Source of the DNA: Pseudomonadota bacterium
GTDB taxonomy: Bacteria; Bdellovibrionota; UBA1018; CAIMNF01
DNA length: 64,000 nt
NCBI GenBank assembly: GCA_027486675.1
Contig: JAIXOQ010000005.1
Location: 372,001-436,000, forward strand
Direction of reading: 5' to 3'
Positions 46,375 to 55,598 of this stretch are shown piece after piece (the stretch's first letter is position 1; every line of letters begins with the position of its first letter). The position numbers were made by a program, and so were the translations under genes. The notes beneath the pieces were generated by a model. That model was not told where the DNA came from, did no database searches, and was given only the letters and a program-made list of their open reading frames with translations.

Positions 46375-46680
46375 ATGCAGTTTCATCCCTGGATGTTGCT
46401 TTCAGTCGGAACGGCTATGTTCTTCATTGGGTTGATTGGCGTCGTCGTGCGCCGCAACTTGCTTGTGATCCTGATGTGTATCGAACTGATGTTAAATGCA
46501 GGAAATATCTGTTTTGTGGCGTTTTCAAGAATGCATCAGAATTTAAATGGGGATTTGGTCGCTGTGTTTGTCATGACTGTGGCCGCTGCCGAAAGTGCAG
46601 TGGGTTTAGGTTTGATCATAGCCCTCTATCGCACGTTAAAAACGGTCGAGTCTGAAAAGCTCCAACTCTTGAGGGACTAG
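46375..46680 (+). CDS. nuoK: NADH-quinone oxidoreductase subunit K
   Basis: The 101-aa three-helix, MnhC-like subunit keeps both proton-pathway glutamates, in CIELMLNA and AAAESAVGLGL. It is the conserved comparison for the divergent 79-aa protein at 34766, which has neither. Confidence 0.95.
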   Translation: MQFHPWMLLSVGTAMFFIGLIGVVVRRNLLVILMCIELMLNAGNICFVAFSRMHQNLNGDLVAVFVMTVAAAESAVGLGLIIALYRTLKTVESEKLQLLRD

Positions 46681-46682
46681 TG

Positions 46683-48554
46683 ATGACCTTTTCTTGCATA
46701 ATCTGTTTTCCGCTCCTAGGTGCACTCATACTCGGCATCTTGGCTCTGAATGAGTCCAGCACCGATCGCTCTCAGTCGGGCACTGCAATAGCAGGCACCA
46801 TTGGCACGCTTGCCCTAGTCGGCGCGTTTATCGCTGCCTTGGTGTCCTTCTTCCAGCTGATGCATGGGGAGCCTACGATCGACCAAACACTCTTCACCTG
46901 GATTGCTCTGGCGGATCTGAAAATAGATTTTGCGCTCCGACTCGATCATTTGAGCGGCATTTTTTCTTTAGTGATCACGGGAGTCGGGGCACTGATTCAT
47001 CTTTTCTCTGTGGGTTACATGAAGAATGACGCAACTCCATTTAGGTACTTTGCCTATCTCAATCTGTTTTGCTTCATGATGCTCGTACTTGTTTTAGGTT
47101 CTTCCTTGCCCGTTGTTTTCTTGGGTTGGGAAGGGGTAGGGCTTTGCAGTTACCTTTTGATCGCCTACTGGTTTCAGGATCCAAGCAAAGCGATGGCGGG
47201 TCAAAAAGCTTTCATCATGAATCGCATCGGTGATGTTGGTTTTCTGCTCGGTGCATTTTTGTTGTTCAAGATTTTTGGAACATTTGAACTTGCAGGGATT
47301 CAAGAGCAAGCGACTTCTATCTCTGGCCCAATCGTAACTGCTGCCGCACTGCTTTTATTCATTGCCTGCACGGGCAAGAGTGCTCAGTTCCCATTGTTTA
47401 CTTGGCTGCCGGATGCCATGGCGGGGCCGACGCCAGTCTCTGCGCTCATCCATGCTGCAACCATGGTTACGAGCGGCATCTACCTGATGGCCAGGTTATC
47501 CAATGTTTTCCTAGCGAGCCCCATCGCGATGGCGACTGTAGCGTTGGTTGGGTTCTTAACGGCCGTGATCGCAGCTACCGCGGCATTGGCCCAGAATGAT
47601 ATTAAGAAAGTTTTGGCCTACAGCACTGTGTCTCAGCTGGGCTTGATGTTCATGGCCTGCGGTGTGGGAGCCTTTGATGCTGCGGTTTTTCATGTTGTGA
47701 CCCACGCTTTCTTTAAAGCTCTGATGTTCTTAGGCGCGGGTAGTGTGATTCATGCCATGCATGAAGAACAAGACATCACCCGCATGGGTGGTCTTAAGGC
47801 TAAGCTGCCGATTACTTTTGCGACGTTTGCAGCAGGATGGCTCGCAATTATTGGGATGCCTCCTTTTGCGGGTTTCTTTTCGAAGGACGAAATTCTCTGG
47901 AAGCTGGTCTCGTCTCAGTATGGCGGATGGCTGTATTGGTCGGGCGGTGCTGTGGTTGCGGCCTTAACTGCGATCTACATGACACGGCTCTTTATTCTGA
48001 CCTTCTTGGGAAAGACTCGCGCGGAGAAGAAGACTTTTTCTTCTGCCCATGAGGGCCCTTGGACTATGGCGCTTCCGCTCCTGTTGCTGGCAATTTTGAG
48101 CACGATTGGCGGTTTCTTAGGTGTGCCACATTCCTCTTGGATTGAACATTGGCTCTCCCTTCCTTCTGCCGGGAGCGTACTTTCCGGCAACTTGGAATGG
48201 GTCCTCATGGCGGTCAGCACTGTTGTGGGAATCGGGTTTGCCTTCTATGGATACTCCCGAGTAAAAACTGGGCCAGAGAAATCGAATTCAGGCTTTTTGA
48301 AAAACGCCTGGGGAATCGATACCTTTTACACCAACGGTGTTGTCGTTTGGATTTCAAGAAGCGCGCAGTCTCTAGATCGGTTTTTTGAGGAGGCTGTCTT
48401 AAGTCGATTTGTGAATGGAATGGGCACCCTCGCTCAGGTTTCTGGGGGTGCATTTCGCACTTTATCCTCAGGTTCATTGCAGAGTTATTCGTTAATTTTT
48501 GCACTCGCCCTCGCGGTGGTGCTGGGAGTGGTGGGTTATGGCTGGATCAAGTGA
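46683..48554 (+). CDS. nuoL: NADH-quinone oxidoreductase subunit L
   Basis: The 623-aa distal antiporter-like subunit has about 16 helices and a C-terminal amphipathic arm. WEGVGLCSYLLI, FTWLPDAMAGPTPVSALIHAATMV, STVSQLGLMF and HAFFKALMFLGAGSVIH are the family hallmarks. ATG 46683 is used; GTG 46680 is one codon earlier. It overlaps nuoM by 17 bases. Confidence 0.95.
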   Translation: MTFSCIICFPLLGALILGILALNESSTDRSQSGTAIAGTIGTLALVGAFIAALVSFFQLMHGEPTIDQTLFTWIALADLKIDFALRLDHLSGIFSLVITGVGALIHLFSVGYMKNDATPFRYFAYLNLFCFMMLVLVLGSSLPVVFLGWEGVGLCSYLLIAYWFQDPSKAMAGQKAFIMNRIGDVGFLLGAFLLFKIFGTFELAGIQEQATSISGPIVTAAALLLFIACTGKSAQFPLFTWLPDAMAGPTPVSALIHAATMVTSGIYLMARLSNVFLASPIAMATVALVGFLTAVIAATAALAQNDIKKVLAYSTVSQLGLMFMACGVGAFDAAVFHVVTHAFFKALMFLGAGSVIHAMHEEQDITRMGGLKAKLPITFATFAAGWLAIIGMPPFAGFFSKDEILWKLVSSQYGGWLYWSGGAVVAALTAIYMTRLFILTFLGKTRAEKKTFSSAHEGPWTMALPLLLLAILSTIGGFLGVPHSSWIEHWLSLPSAGSVLSGNLEWVLMAVSTVVGIGFAFYGYSRVKTGPEKSNSGFLKNAWGIDTFYTNGVVVWISRSAQSLDRFFEEAVLSRFVNGMGTLAQVSGGAFRTLSSGSLQSYSLIFALALAVVLGVVGYGWIK

Positions 48555-49989
48555 AATTCTATTTCTACTGTTAGCCCCTTGGGGTCTAGGTTTAGCACTC
48601 CTGTTTCTTCCAGCCCGGTTTCAGCAGTATTTTGCGAATCTAGCGGCTGTGATATACACGATCTCGGCTGGGAAGAATATTGCGTCAGTACTCTTCGCGC
48701 ATGGTTCATCCCAGGTTTCCTCATCTCATTTGACTATTGATGCTTGGTCTTCGCTGGGGTGGGCGCCTTTGTTCGTTTTGGATGGCGTTTCTGCAGCCTT
48801 TATCTTGATGTCAGGTCTTGTTGCACTTGTTGCGATCAGTGCAGGCGGCGGGTGGGTGAGAAACAACGCAAAACTTTTTACTGTCAGTTCGTTTGCGACA
48901 CTAGGTTTAGTGAACGGAGCGTTCCTGGCGCGGGATACCCTTGTCTTCTATCTCTTCTTTGAGGCCGTATTGATTCCAGCATTCTTGATGCTTGGCGTTT
49001 TGGGAAAGCCCGGAAAAGGTACGGCTGCACTTCGATTCATGCTGATGAGCTTTGCTGGGTCCTTCGCCATGCTTGCTTCTATGATCGGTTTAGGCTGGGC
49101 AGCATTCCATTTGAATGGTGATTTCAATCTTTCCATCGACGCGGTCGCAGTCGCTGTTCAGAATCTGGATCCACAGTTACAGCTCCTTTTGCTCGGCGGG
49201 TTTCTTCTTGCGTTTGCAGTAAAACTTCCGCTGGTTCCATTTCACTCGTGGCTTCCCGACACTTACACGCTTGCGCCTACGGGTGGGACAATATGGATGT
49301 CTTCGGTTCTATCTAAGCTCGGAGCGTATGGCTTTGTACGCATCGTATTGCCGATTTTTCCAGATGCTATGCATCAAGCTCAAGCTCCGCTCATGTTTCT
49401 TTCGGCGATCAGTGTAGTCTACGCAGCACTTCTTGCGATGAAACAGACGGACGCAAAACGAATGCTCGCCTACTCATCGATCTCTCATCTTGGGTTTGTG
49501 GCACTAGGTGCTTTCGCGGGTGGAACTGAAGGGGCAACAGGAGCTTTATTTCTAGCGCTAGCGCATTCCTTTTCAAGTGCCGGTCTTTTTGCAGCCCAAA
49601 GTTTTTCTTTAGACCATGGCGTCTTTTCCGCTGGCCGTTCTTTGCGGGTCATGACCTTCTTGCTTCTCCTTGCAGGCGTGGCTCTGCCATTGTCTGCAAA
49701 TTTCGTGGGTGAGTTTCTTGTGCTTAAGGCTGCATTTGCCGTGTCCCCTTTTGCGGGAGCAATCGCAGCCTTAGGGGTGATACTCGGCGCTGTGTATATG
49801 TTTACTTTCTACCGCACTCGATACTATGGCGCGGCCTTAGGCTCCGGTTCGTCGGCAAAACTACTTCCGATGCAGTGGCTTTCGCTCGCCCCATGTTTTG
49901 TAGTGCTTCTCTATTTTGGAGTTCAACCTTCGGGACTTCTCAACCTTCTTGGAGGCGTCTTAGATGCAGCCCTTGTTTCAACTCGCTGA
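48538..49989 (+). CDS. nuoM: NADH-quinone oxidoreductase subunit M
   Basis: The 483-aa antiporter-like subunit has the conserved FEAVLIPAFLML glutamate segment, VKLPLVPFHSWLPDTYTLAPTGG, SKLGAYGFVRI and YSSISHLGFV. ATG 48538 gives MAGSSEILF; the longer in-frame start lies further into nuoL. The 3' end overlaps nuoN by 26 bases. Confidence 0.94.
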   Translation: MAGSSEILFLLLAPWGLGLALLFLPARFQQYFANLAAVIYTISAGKNIASVLFAHGSSQVSSSHLTIDAWSSLGWAPLFVLDGVSAAFILMSGLVALVAISAGGGWVRNNAKLFTVSSFATLGLVNGAFLARDTLVFYLFFEAVLIPAFLMLGVLGKPGKGTAALRFMLMSFAGSFAMLASMIGLGWAAFHLNGDFNLSIDAVAVAVQNLDPQLQLLLLGGFLLAFAVKLPLVPFHSWLPDTYTLAPTGGTIWMSSVLSKLGAYGFVRIVLPIFPDAMHQAQAPLMFLSAISVVYAALLAMKQTDAKRMLAYSSISHLGFVALGAFAGGTEGATGALFLALAHSFSSAGLFAAQSFSLDHGVFSAGRSLRVMTFLLLLAGVALPLSANFVGEFLVLKAAFAVSPFAGAIAALGVILGAVYMFTFYRTRYYGAALGSGSSAKLLPMQWLSLAPCFVVLLYFGVQPSGLLNLLGGVLDAALVSTR

Positions 49990-51439
49990 TACGATTCCGT
50001 CCTCCCTCCACTGGCAGGCACTATCCCCGCTCACGCTCCTCGCTGTTGGCACTCTGCTGACCATGGTGCTCAGCGTGGTTCGAATCCAAACGCGGAGGCC
50101 CGCACAAATTGCTGCGATGACTACGCTGGTATTTGCCTTAATCGCGGTGTTTGGCTCGGCGTCTATTCCAAGTGCCGATCTTTTTCGCGGGGCACTTGAG
50201 GTATCCCCATTAACGAGGACCGCATGGGCGATCATGATTTCATCCGTACTTGCACTCATGGTGGGCTGTTCGCGTTACCTAACGCGCGAGCGTATTCACC
50301 TCAGTGACTATTACCACCTTCTTTTGTTAGCCCTGCTTGGGGCATGTGTACTCGCAAGTGCGCGGGACTTGTTGGTGCTCTTTGTCAGCCTTGAGTTGTT
50401 ATCCCTTCCGATCTACACCTTGGTTGCGTTCCGACGGAATGATCCGAGGTGCAATGAAGCTTCGATTAAATATTTTGTGCTTGGGGGCGTAGGCGGAGCC
50501 ATCCTGCTCTTTGGTTCAAGTTTTGTCTATGGAGCAACCGGGACGATACGACTCGCCGAAATCGCCGCAAGAATCCCAGGCTTAGGTCCTGAGATGTCGC
50601 CTCTTTTTTTAATGGGTTGGCTTCTCGTGCTGGCGGCCTTGCTCTTTAAGGTTGCGAGTGTCCCGTTTCAGATGTGGAAGCCCGACGTCTACGAGGGGGC
50701 CCCTGTTCCAGTTGCGGGTGTGATGGCTACGTTGGTAACCACCGCAAGTTTTTTTGCTTTAGCGCGTTGGTGCCTTTTGATTCCAGCGGGCTTCATGAAT
50801 GGCGTCGCCGATCACCTGCTCTTTGCGTCAGCGATGCTCAGCATGGTGCTCGGTAGCTTTGTAGTCATCGGCCAGACCAATCTCAAAAGATTGTTCGCCT
50901 ACTCTTCGATCGCAAACACGGGGACGATGATGCTTGCGATAAGTGCTGCGCGTTCCGATGCTTCAGTCATTGGTGCGCTCTGGGTTTACCTTGCAGCCTA
51001 TGCGATTGCAAATGTGGGCGCGTTTATCCTTCTTTCGCTTTCACAGACAGAAGCAGACCAGGGTGTGGAGCTTGTGGATCTGGCCGGTCTTTGGTCTAAG
51101 AAGCCATGGATCGTCATGTTCTGGAGTATCTTTCTGCTTTCCATGGCGGGCTTTCCCTTCACCTTTGGATTTTGGGGGAAGTGGTTAGTTCTTAAGTCCT
51201 TCGCCGCTCAAGCAGGGCTCGGTTGGGTCTTAGTTGTTCTTGGATGCAGTGTCGTATCAGGTTTTGCGTATCTGCGGCCGATCGCAGTCATGACGATGCG
51301 TGCACCGGATGAAACCTCGGCAAAATGGCAGTGGTCGGTGGCTGGGCTCGTAGCATCCACAGTAGCTGCCCTTGCTACGCTGGGATTCGGGATCTATCCC
51401 AAGCACATGGTAGAATTGCTCAAGAGGATCAGCCTCTAG
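49964..51439 (+). CDS. nuoN: NADH-quinone oxidoreductase subunit N
   Basis: The 491-aa third antiporter-like subunit includes SLELLSLPIYTLVAF, KVASVPFQMWKPDVYEGAPVPV and YSSIANTGTMML, all typical of NuoN. It ends the canonical operon. The next gene starts nine bases after its stop and may be co-transcribed. Confidence 0.94.
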   Translation: MQPLFQLADTIPSSLHWQALSPLTLLAVGTLLTMVLSVVRIQTRRPAQIAAMTTLVFALIAVFGSASIPSADLFRGALEVSPLTRTAWAIMISSVLALMVGCSRYLTRERIHLSDYYHLLLLALLGACVLASARDLLVLFVSLELLSLPIYTLVAFRRNDPRCNEASIKYFVLGGVGGAILLFGSSFVYGATGTIRLAEIAARIPGLGPEMSPLFLMGWLLVLAALLFKVASVPFQMWKPDVYEGAPVPVAGVMATLVTTASFFALARWCLLIPAGFMNGVADHLLFASAMLSMVLGSFVVIGQTNLKRLFAYSSIANTGTMMLAISAARSDASVIGALWVYLAAYAIANVGAFILLSLSQTEADQGVELVDLAGLWSKKPWIVMFWSIFLLSMAGFPFTFGFWGKWLVLKSFAAQAGLGWVLVVLGCSVVSGFAYLRPIAVMTMRAPDETSAKWQWSVAGLVASTVAALATLGFGIYPKHMVELLKRISL

Positions 51440-51448
51440 AGCAAAGGG

Positions 51449-54292
51449 ATGCCAGAATATAAAATTCGCCTCAGAACAGGGAGAGTCTTAGGGCCAATTG
51501 GGATTGAACCCATGCGGAAGCTCTTGGAGATGGGGCACGCGGATGGTTCTGAATCCGTTCGCATCATGCCTAGCCGTGACTGGGTTCCCTTTTCTTCGGT
51601 CGAGGCACTTAAGGCACTGTTACCAAACAGTGGTCAAGATCTTGAGAAAACAAGCCTGTTTTCGATGACAGAAAAATCTTCAGTGATCGAAGAACAGCAC
51701 TTAGGGGATAAGACAGCCCTCTTTGACGCGCGGACCTCACTGATTGATCTGGCAGATGCGAACAAGGATGGTCCGGCCACCCCAATTGCGGACGTGATTG
51801 AAAATCCTCTTCTTCATCGAGAAAAAACCCAGAGCATACTCATCCCTGAAGAGTTCCGTCCCAAAGACCTAAAGCCGAAGAAGGGCAAGGTGCCCAGAAA
51901 ATCCTTTTTAGTTCTCTTGGTATTAGCTCTTTTGGTCTACGACGAATTTTTTGAAGACAAAGATTCAAGTGGGTCAGGTCGCTCGATCTTTGATGCTCCT
52001 TCCGCAATGAAGCCGATTCGGCCACGCCTCCCGGAGGCACTGGTGGGCCCTGCGAATCCGGAACGGAGTACTAAACTCTATAATTCAGGGATGGTCTATT
52101 ACCTCCAGGATACCGTGCAAGGATACCGTAAAGCCGTCGAGAGCTTTCACCGAGCAATTGCACTGGATACGGAGAATGTGAAAGCGCTTGCGATGCTTGC
52201 GTCGTCTTACCTAAACCTGATTGACGCATCCAACAAAGATGAAAACACCTACAGCGTCATTAATAAACTGATCGAGCTTTCGCGTGCAAAGCAGATCGAC
52301 TTAGTTGAGACGTTGATTGCAGAATCCGAGTTCTACTCGGTGTTAAACCGGAATGACGCAGCAATTCAGCGTATTATCACGCACTGGAAGACCTTTGGTA
52401 AATTGGATACGGCTTTATATTTTGTTTTAGCGAGTCTCTACGTTCAGAAGAACGATGTGGCGTCAGCTGCTAAGTTCTTAGCCCAGATTCCGGCCGATTC
52501 GGTACCGATGCCTAAGCTCTTTGCTCTGCGTGGTTTGCTTGCGGAAGATGCTGGGAATCTCACCGATGCCTACAATGAATATATGCGGGCTTTAAAGCTC
52601 AATAAAATGCATGCAGGAGCATTGTTAGGATTAGTGCGTGTTCAGGAGAAGAAGGGAGATCTAAAAAACGCGACGCCATTCTTAGAAGCACTTCTTTCTA
52701 ATCCCTCACTCATGAATCCCAAACAGATGGTTGAGGCCTATTTGGCGCTGTCTCGGGTAGCGCTTCTCAAGAAGAATTCCCTGGCTGCATTAAAGTCTTT
52801 AGCCAATGCGCGAATGATTGAGCCTAAGAATGAACAGGTTCTACTTGAATATTATACAGTGGCTTCCCAGATCGAGGGCGGGGAAGACACTAAAAAGTAT
52901 CAAGCGTTAGCCAAGATGTACGCCTACGTACTTGAAGCCGACCGAGCTCTGAAGGCCGGAAAAATACACGATGCAACTACGGTGCTGATCGCTGCAAAAG
53001 ATGCATTCCCAAGATCCGCGATTCCAAGTGAGCGCATGGGAGACCTCTTTTATGCAGAGGAAGACTACATTCGGGCAGAGCGAAACTATAAGAACGCCAT
53101 AGAGATTGATGTCTCTGATCCCCAGGTCGTCGTGAAATATGCAGACACGCTTCTTAAGCTCTTTGAATGGGAGGATGCAAAGAAAGTCGTACAGAGATTT
53201 GTAAACCGCAAAGAGATCGTGAGTGCGCTTGATCGTGTCGCAGGGGATCTGGCTACACTACAAGGTGCCTATGGCCCGGCCCTTGGACTCTATAAGAAGG
53301 CGATGTCGCGGGAACAAATTGATCCTGAAGTGTATTTGGCTTATGCAGAAGTGCTGTCTAAGACAGACGACTGCAAAAATGCACAGTTCTTCTTTTCCTT
53401 AGCGACAAGATTTGACCCTCAAAGTGAACGCGCACTGTTCGGCACCGCACTTTGTTTACTCAAAACCGACGGCCTACCGGTCGCGGTAGCGAAAGTTCAG
53501 GAAGTGCTTCAAGCAGGGAAGCGAGTTTCCCCAGGGCTTCTTGTTTTATTGGCAAGGATCTATTGGCGCGGGAATGATCGTACTCACGCGCTTCAATTTA
53601 TTGAACAGGCTAGGGAATTAGATCCAAGCAATGCGGCAGCCTATGCTTTGTTGTCTGAGGTTCAGTCAGCCCAGATTCCGACCGAGCCCAAGATGCTGAG
53701 GCTCGCGATTGAAGCCGCAAGCCGATACTGCGAACTCAAGCCCAATGATCCGGCTGGATTTTCGAAACGTCATGAGCTTTGGTTATTGGTCCCTGATTTT
53801 GAACAGGCGGCACTTGATTTGAATCGTGTGTTTGAGTTGTCTCCACGCTACCCAGATCTTCACCTCAAGCGTGCAAGAGTGCTGATTCGTTTGGGGCGGG
53901 CTTCCGACGCGGTGGTGGAGCTTCGGGATGAAGTGAAGTTAAATCCGAGAAATTCTAAAGCTTGGGCAGAGCTCGGCGAACAATTATCTGCGATCGGAAG
54001 TTATTCGGATTCGATTCAGGCCTTTAGCCAAGCTGGCGAAATTGATCCTAGGAATGCTGATGCAAAAAGTGGGGCCGGGTATGTGAATTTTTTAAAGCGC
54101 AATTACCCTGCGGCCATTTCGCTGCTACAAACTGCGATCGCGTTAGATAAGGGAAATCCTAAGCACTACAAACGCCTGGGTGACGCACTCAAAGCTTCCG
54201 GCGATCGTGAGGGCGCCAGGCGTGCATATCAAAGTTACCTCGATCTTTACCCCGATGCTCCAGATCGTGCGGAAGTGCAGTCAGGGATGTGA
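51449..54292 (+). CDS. Large TPR membrane protein with N-terminal GYF_2-like domain
   Basis: The 947-aa protein begins with a short domain (residues 1-60; GPIGIEPMRKLLEMG...DWVPFSSVEAL) resembling GYF_2/DUF4339-type modules. It continues with a charged linker and one membrane helix at about 151-165. The remainder is a long array of tetratricopeptide repeats (for example FHRAIALDTENVKALAMLASSYLN at about 230 and AISLLQTAIALDKGNPKHYKRLGDAL at about 895). The GYF_2-like part is predicted cytoplasmic and the TPR part periplasmic, or the reverse. Similar one-helix TPR proteins occur in predatory and gliding deltaproteobacteria. Position nine bases after nuoN suggests co-expression, but no functional link to complex I is shown. 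Confidence 0.8.
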   Translation: MPEYKIRLRTGRVLGPIGIEPMRKLLEMGHADGSESVRIMPSRDWVPFSSVEALKALLPNSGQDLEKTSLFSMTEKSSVIEEQHLGDKTALFDARTSLIDLADANKDGPATPIADVIENPLLHREKTQSILIPEEFRPKDLKPKKGKVPRKSFLVLLVLALLVYDEFFEDKDSSGSGRSIFDAPSAMKPIRPRLPEALVGPANPERSTKLYNSGMVYYLQDTVQGYRKAVESFHRAIALDTENVKALAMLASSYLNLIDASNKDENTYSVINKLIELSRAKQIDLVETLIAESEFYSVLNRNDAAIQRIITHWKTFGKLDTALYFVLASLYVQKNDVASAAKFLAQIPADSVPMPKLFALRGLLAEDAGNLTDAYNEYMRALKLNKMHAGALLGLVRVQEKKGDLKNATPFLEALLSNPSLMNPKQMVEAYLALSRVALLKKNSLAALKSLANARMIEPKNEQVLLEYYTVASQIEGGEDTKKYQALAKMYAYVLEADRALKAGKIHDATTVLIAAKDAFPRSAIPSERMGDLFYAEEDYIRAERNYKNAIEIDVSDPQVVVKYADTLLKLFEWEDAKKVVQRFVNRKEIVSALDRVAGDLATLQGAYGPALGLYKKAMSREQIDPEVYLAYAEVLSKTDDCKNAQFFFSLATRFDPQSERALFGTALCLLKTDGLPVAVAKVQEVLQAGKRVSPGLLVLLARIYWRGNDRTHALQFIEQARELDPSNAAAYALLSEVQSAQIPTEPKMLRLAIEAASRYCELKPNDPAGFSKRHELWLLVPDFEQAALDLNRVFELSPRYPDLHLKRARVLIRLGRASDAVVELRDEVKLNPRNSKAWAELGEQLSAIGSYSDSIQAFSQAGEIDPRNADAKSGAGYVNFLKRNYPAAISLLQTAIALDKGNPKHYKRLGDALKASGDREGARRAYQSYLDLYPDAPDRAEVQSGM

Positions 54293-54308
54293 GTGAGCCG
54301 GGGGGAGG

Positions 54309-55598
54309 TTATTTCTTGGGCTTAGTGAGCGCGGGATCATCCAGGTGGCTGTGCGCTTTAAAACCGGATCCATAAGAATCCTTCCATTGATCCCAGATAT
54401 CGTTCCTCTGATGGGGCGGTAGCGTCCATAAAAGCTCGGGTACCCAATCTCTGCGGAAAGAAGCTATGAGTAACTTCATGATTAGATTCGTTTTAGAGAG
54501 TTCATCCAATTGCCCAATGGTTAGCTTATTCAAAGCGTCTGAAAGGGGCTCAAGCCGTTCTAATTTACGGAGGACACCGATGGTCTCATTCATAGTGAAA
54601 CTATTAAGAGGTCGGTCTTTCACGACCTGGAATTTTGAATCTAGGCTACTGAGTGAATCTTCATGAAGCTGTTTCAGGAGTTTTTCAATTTTGTTGGCCC
54701 AAAAATTTGCAACTCTTTGCTCCTTCCCAGCCGGGAAAGTTGCAATGAGCGGTCCTCTCAGTTTTTGAAAAGCATCTAAGCTCGATCTGAATTCGTTCTC
54801 ATAAGCTAGGCCATCTTTAAAGTTGTTCTCGTGTATTTGTGTCAGAGTTGCTTCTATCTTTTCCAGCGCCCGGGACTGGGAAGCGCTCAGAATGTTTCTG
54901 TCGTTTAGGTCATCTAAGCGGTCAAAGATACCCAACTTTGCAGTCAGGTCCATGAAGCTGAGTCGTGCATCACTGATTCTTTGGTTGAGGTTATAGAGCT
55001 CCTCGATACGTTCCTTAAATTTGACTAGGATCCTCTTCTGTGCCAGTGTGGCATCGCCTTTGAAATTTGCTATTTCAGCGAGCAAGACATGATCTAAGTA
55101 AAATGCGTCTTCTTCAATGAATCGTCCAAAAAGATCTGGATAACGCGCCCGCGTGTGGCTGGATGAAAGATCACTGATCAACCGCTCAGCTGCTGCTTCG
55201 ATTTTATTAAGTCTGAGTTCAAAATCTTCGATTGTTGTCCCACTTGCAGTACGCGCAAGTTCGCTGCGTTGTTGTTCGATTTGCTCCTTTGAAAAAATTC
55301 TCTCAATCCCGAGCTCTTTCATCGCAACTTGGATGCACGAACGCTCGTATGCGTTTACATCGTCGATCTGGATTGTTTCCGAAACATCCTTGCAGACGTC
55401 TTTTCCCAGTTTAAGCCACTGAAGCTCCGCCTTGCCTGATTTATCTAAACTGTGACGCACGGAGTTGATTGCACAGGAGATCGGATTCACCTTTGCTGCA
55501 AAAGCTTGATTCGGCACAACCGCCGCGGTCACAGCCACTAAAAGTGTGGCACCAAGAACAGCGCGAGTTAGGCCAATGGACAGGGTTAAAGTTTTCAT
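54309..55598 (-). CDS. Secreted helical protein, paralogue of the 55854-57119 gene
   Basis: ATG 55598 gives 429 aa with a signal peptide that ends near NQAFA. The mature protein has four early cysteines (ISCAIN, KDVCKDVS, RSCIQV) and is otherwise a charged, helical protein of unknown family. The N-terminal 60 residues and the leader upstream of the ATG are nearly the same as in the neighbouring paralogue, and LLAEIANFKGDATLAQ and KTNLIMKLLIASFRRDW have counterparts there. An in-frame start at 55628 exists but would include the conserved leader. It is convergent with the TPR gene (16-base gap). Confidence 0.8.
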   Translation of the reverse strand: MKTLTLSIGLTRAVLGATLLVAVTAAVVPNQAFAAKVNPISCAINSVRHSLDKSGKAELQWLKLGKDVCKDVSETIQIDDVNAYERSCIQVAMKELGIERIFSKEQIEQQRSELARTASGTTIEDFELRLNKIEAAAERLISDLSSSHTRARYPDLFGRFIEEDAFYLDHVLLAEIANFKGDATLAQKRILVKFKERIEELYNLNQRISDARLSFMDLTAKLGIFDRLDDLNDRNILSASQSRALEKIEATLTQIHENNFKDGLAYENEFRSSLDAFQKLRGPLIATFPAGKEQRVANFWANKIEKLLKQLHEDSLSSLDSKFQVVKDRPLNSFTMNETIGVLRKLERLEPLSDALNKLTIGQLDELSKTNLIMKLLIASFRRDWVPELLWTLPPHQRNDIWDQWKDSYGSGFKAHSHLDDPALTKPKK

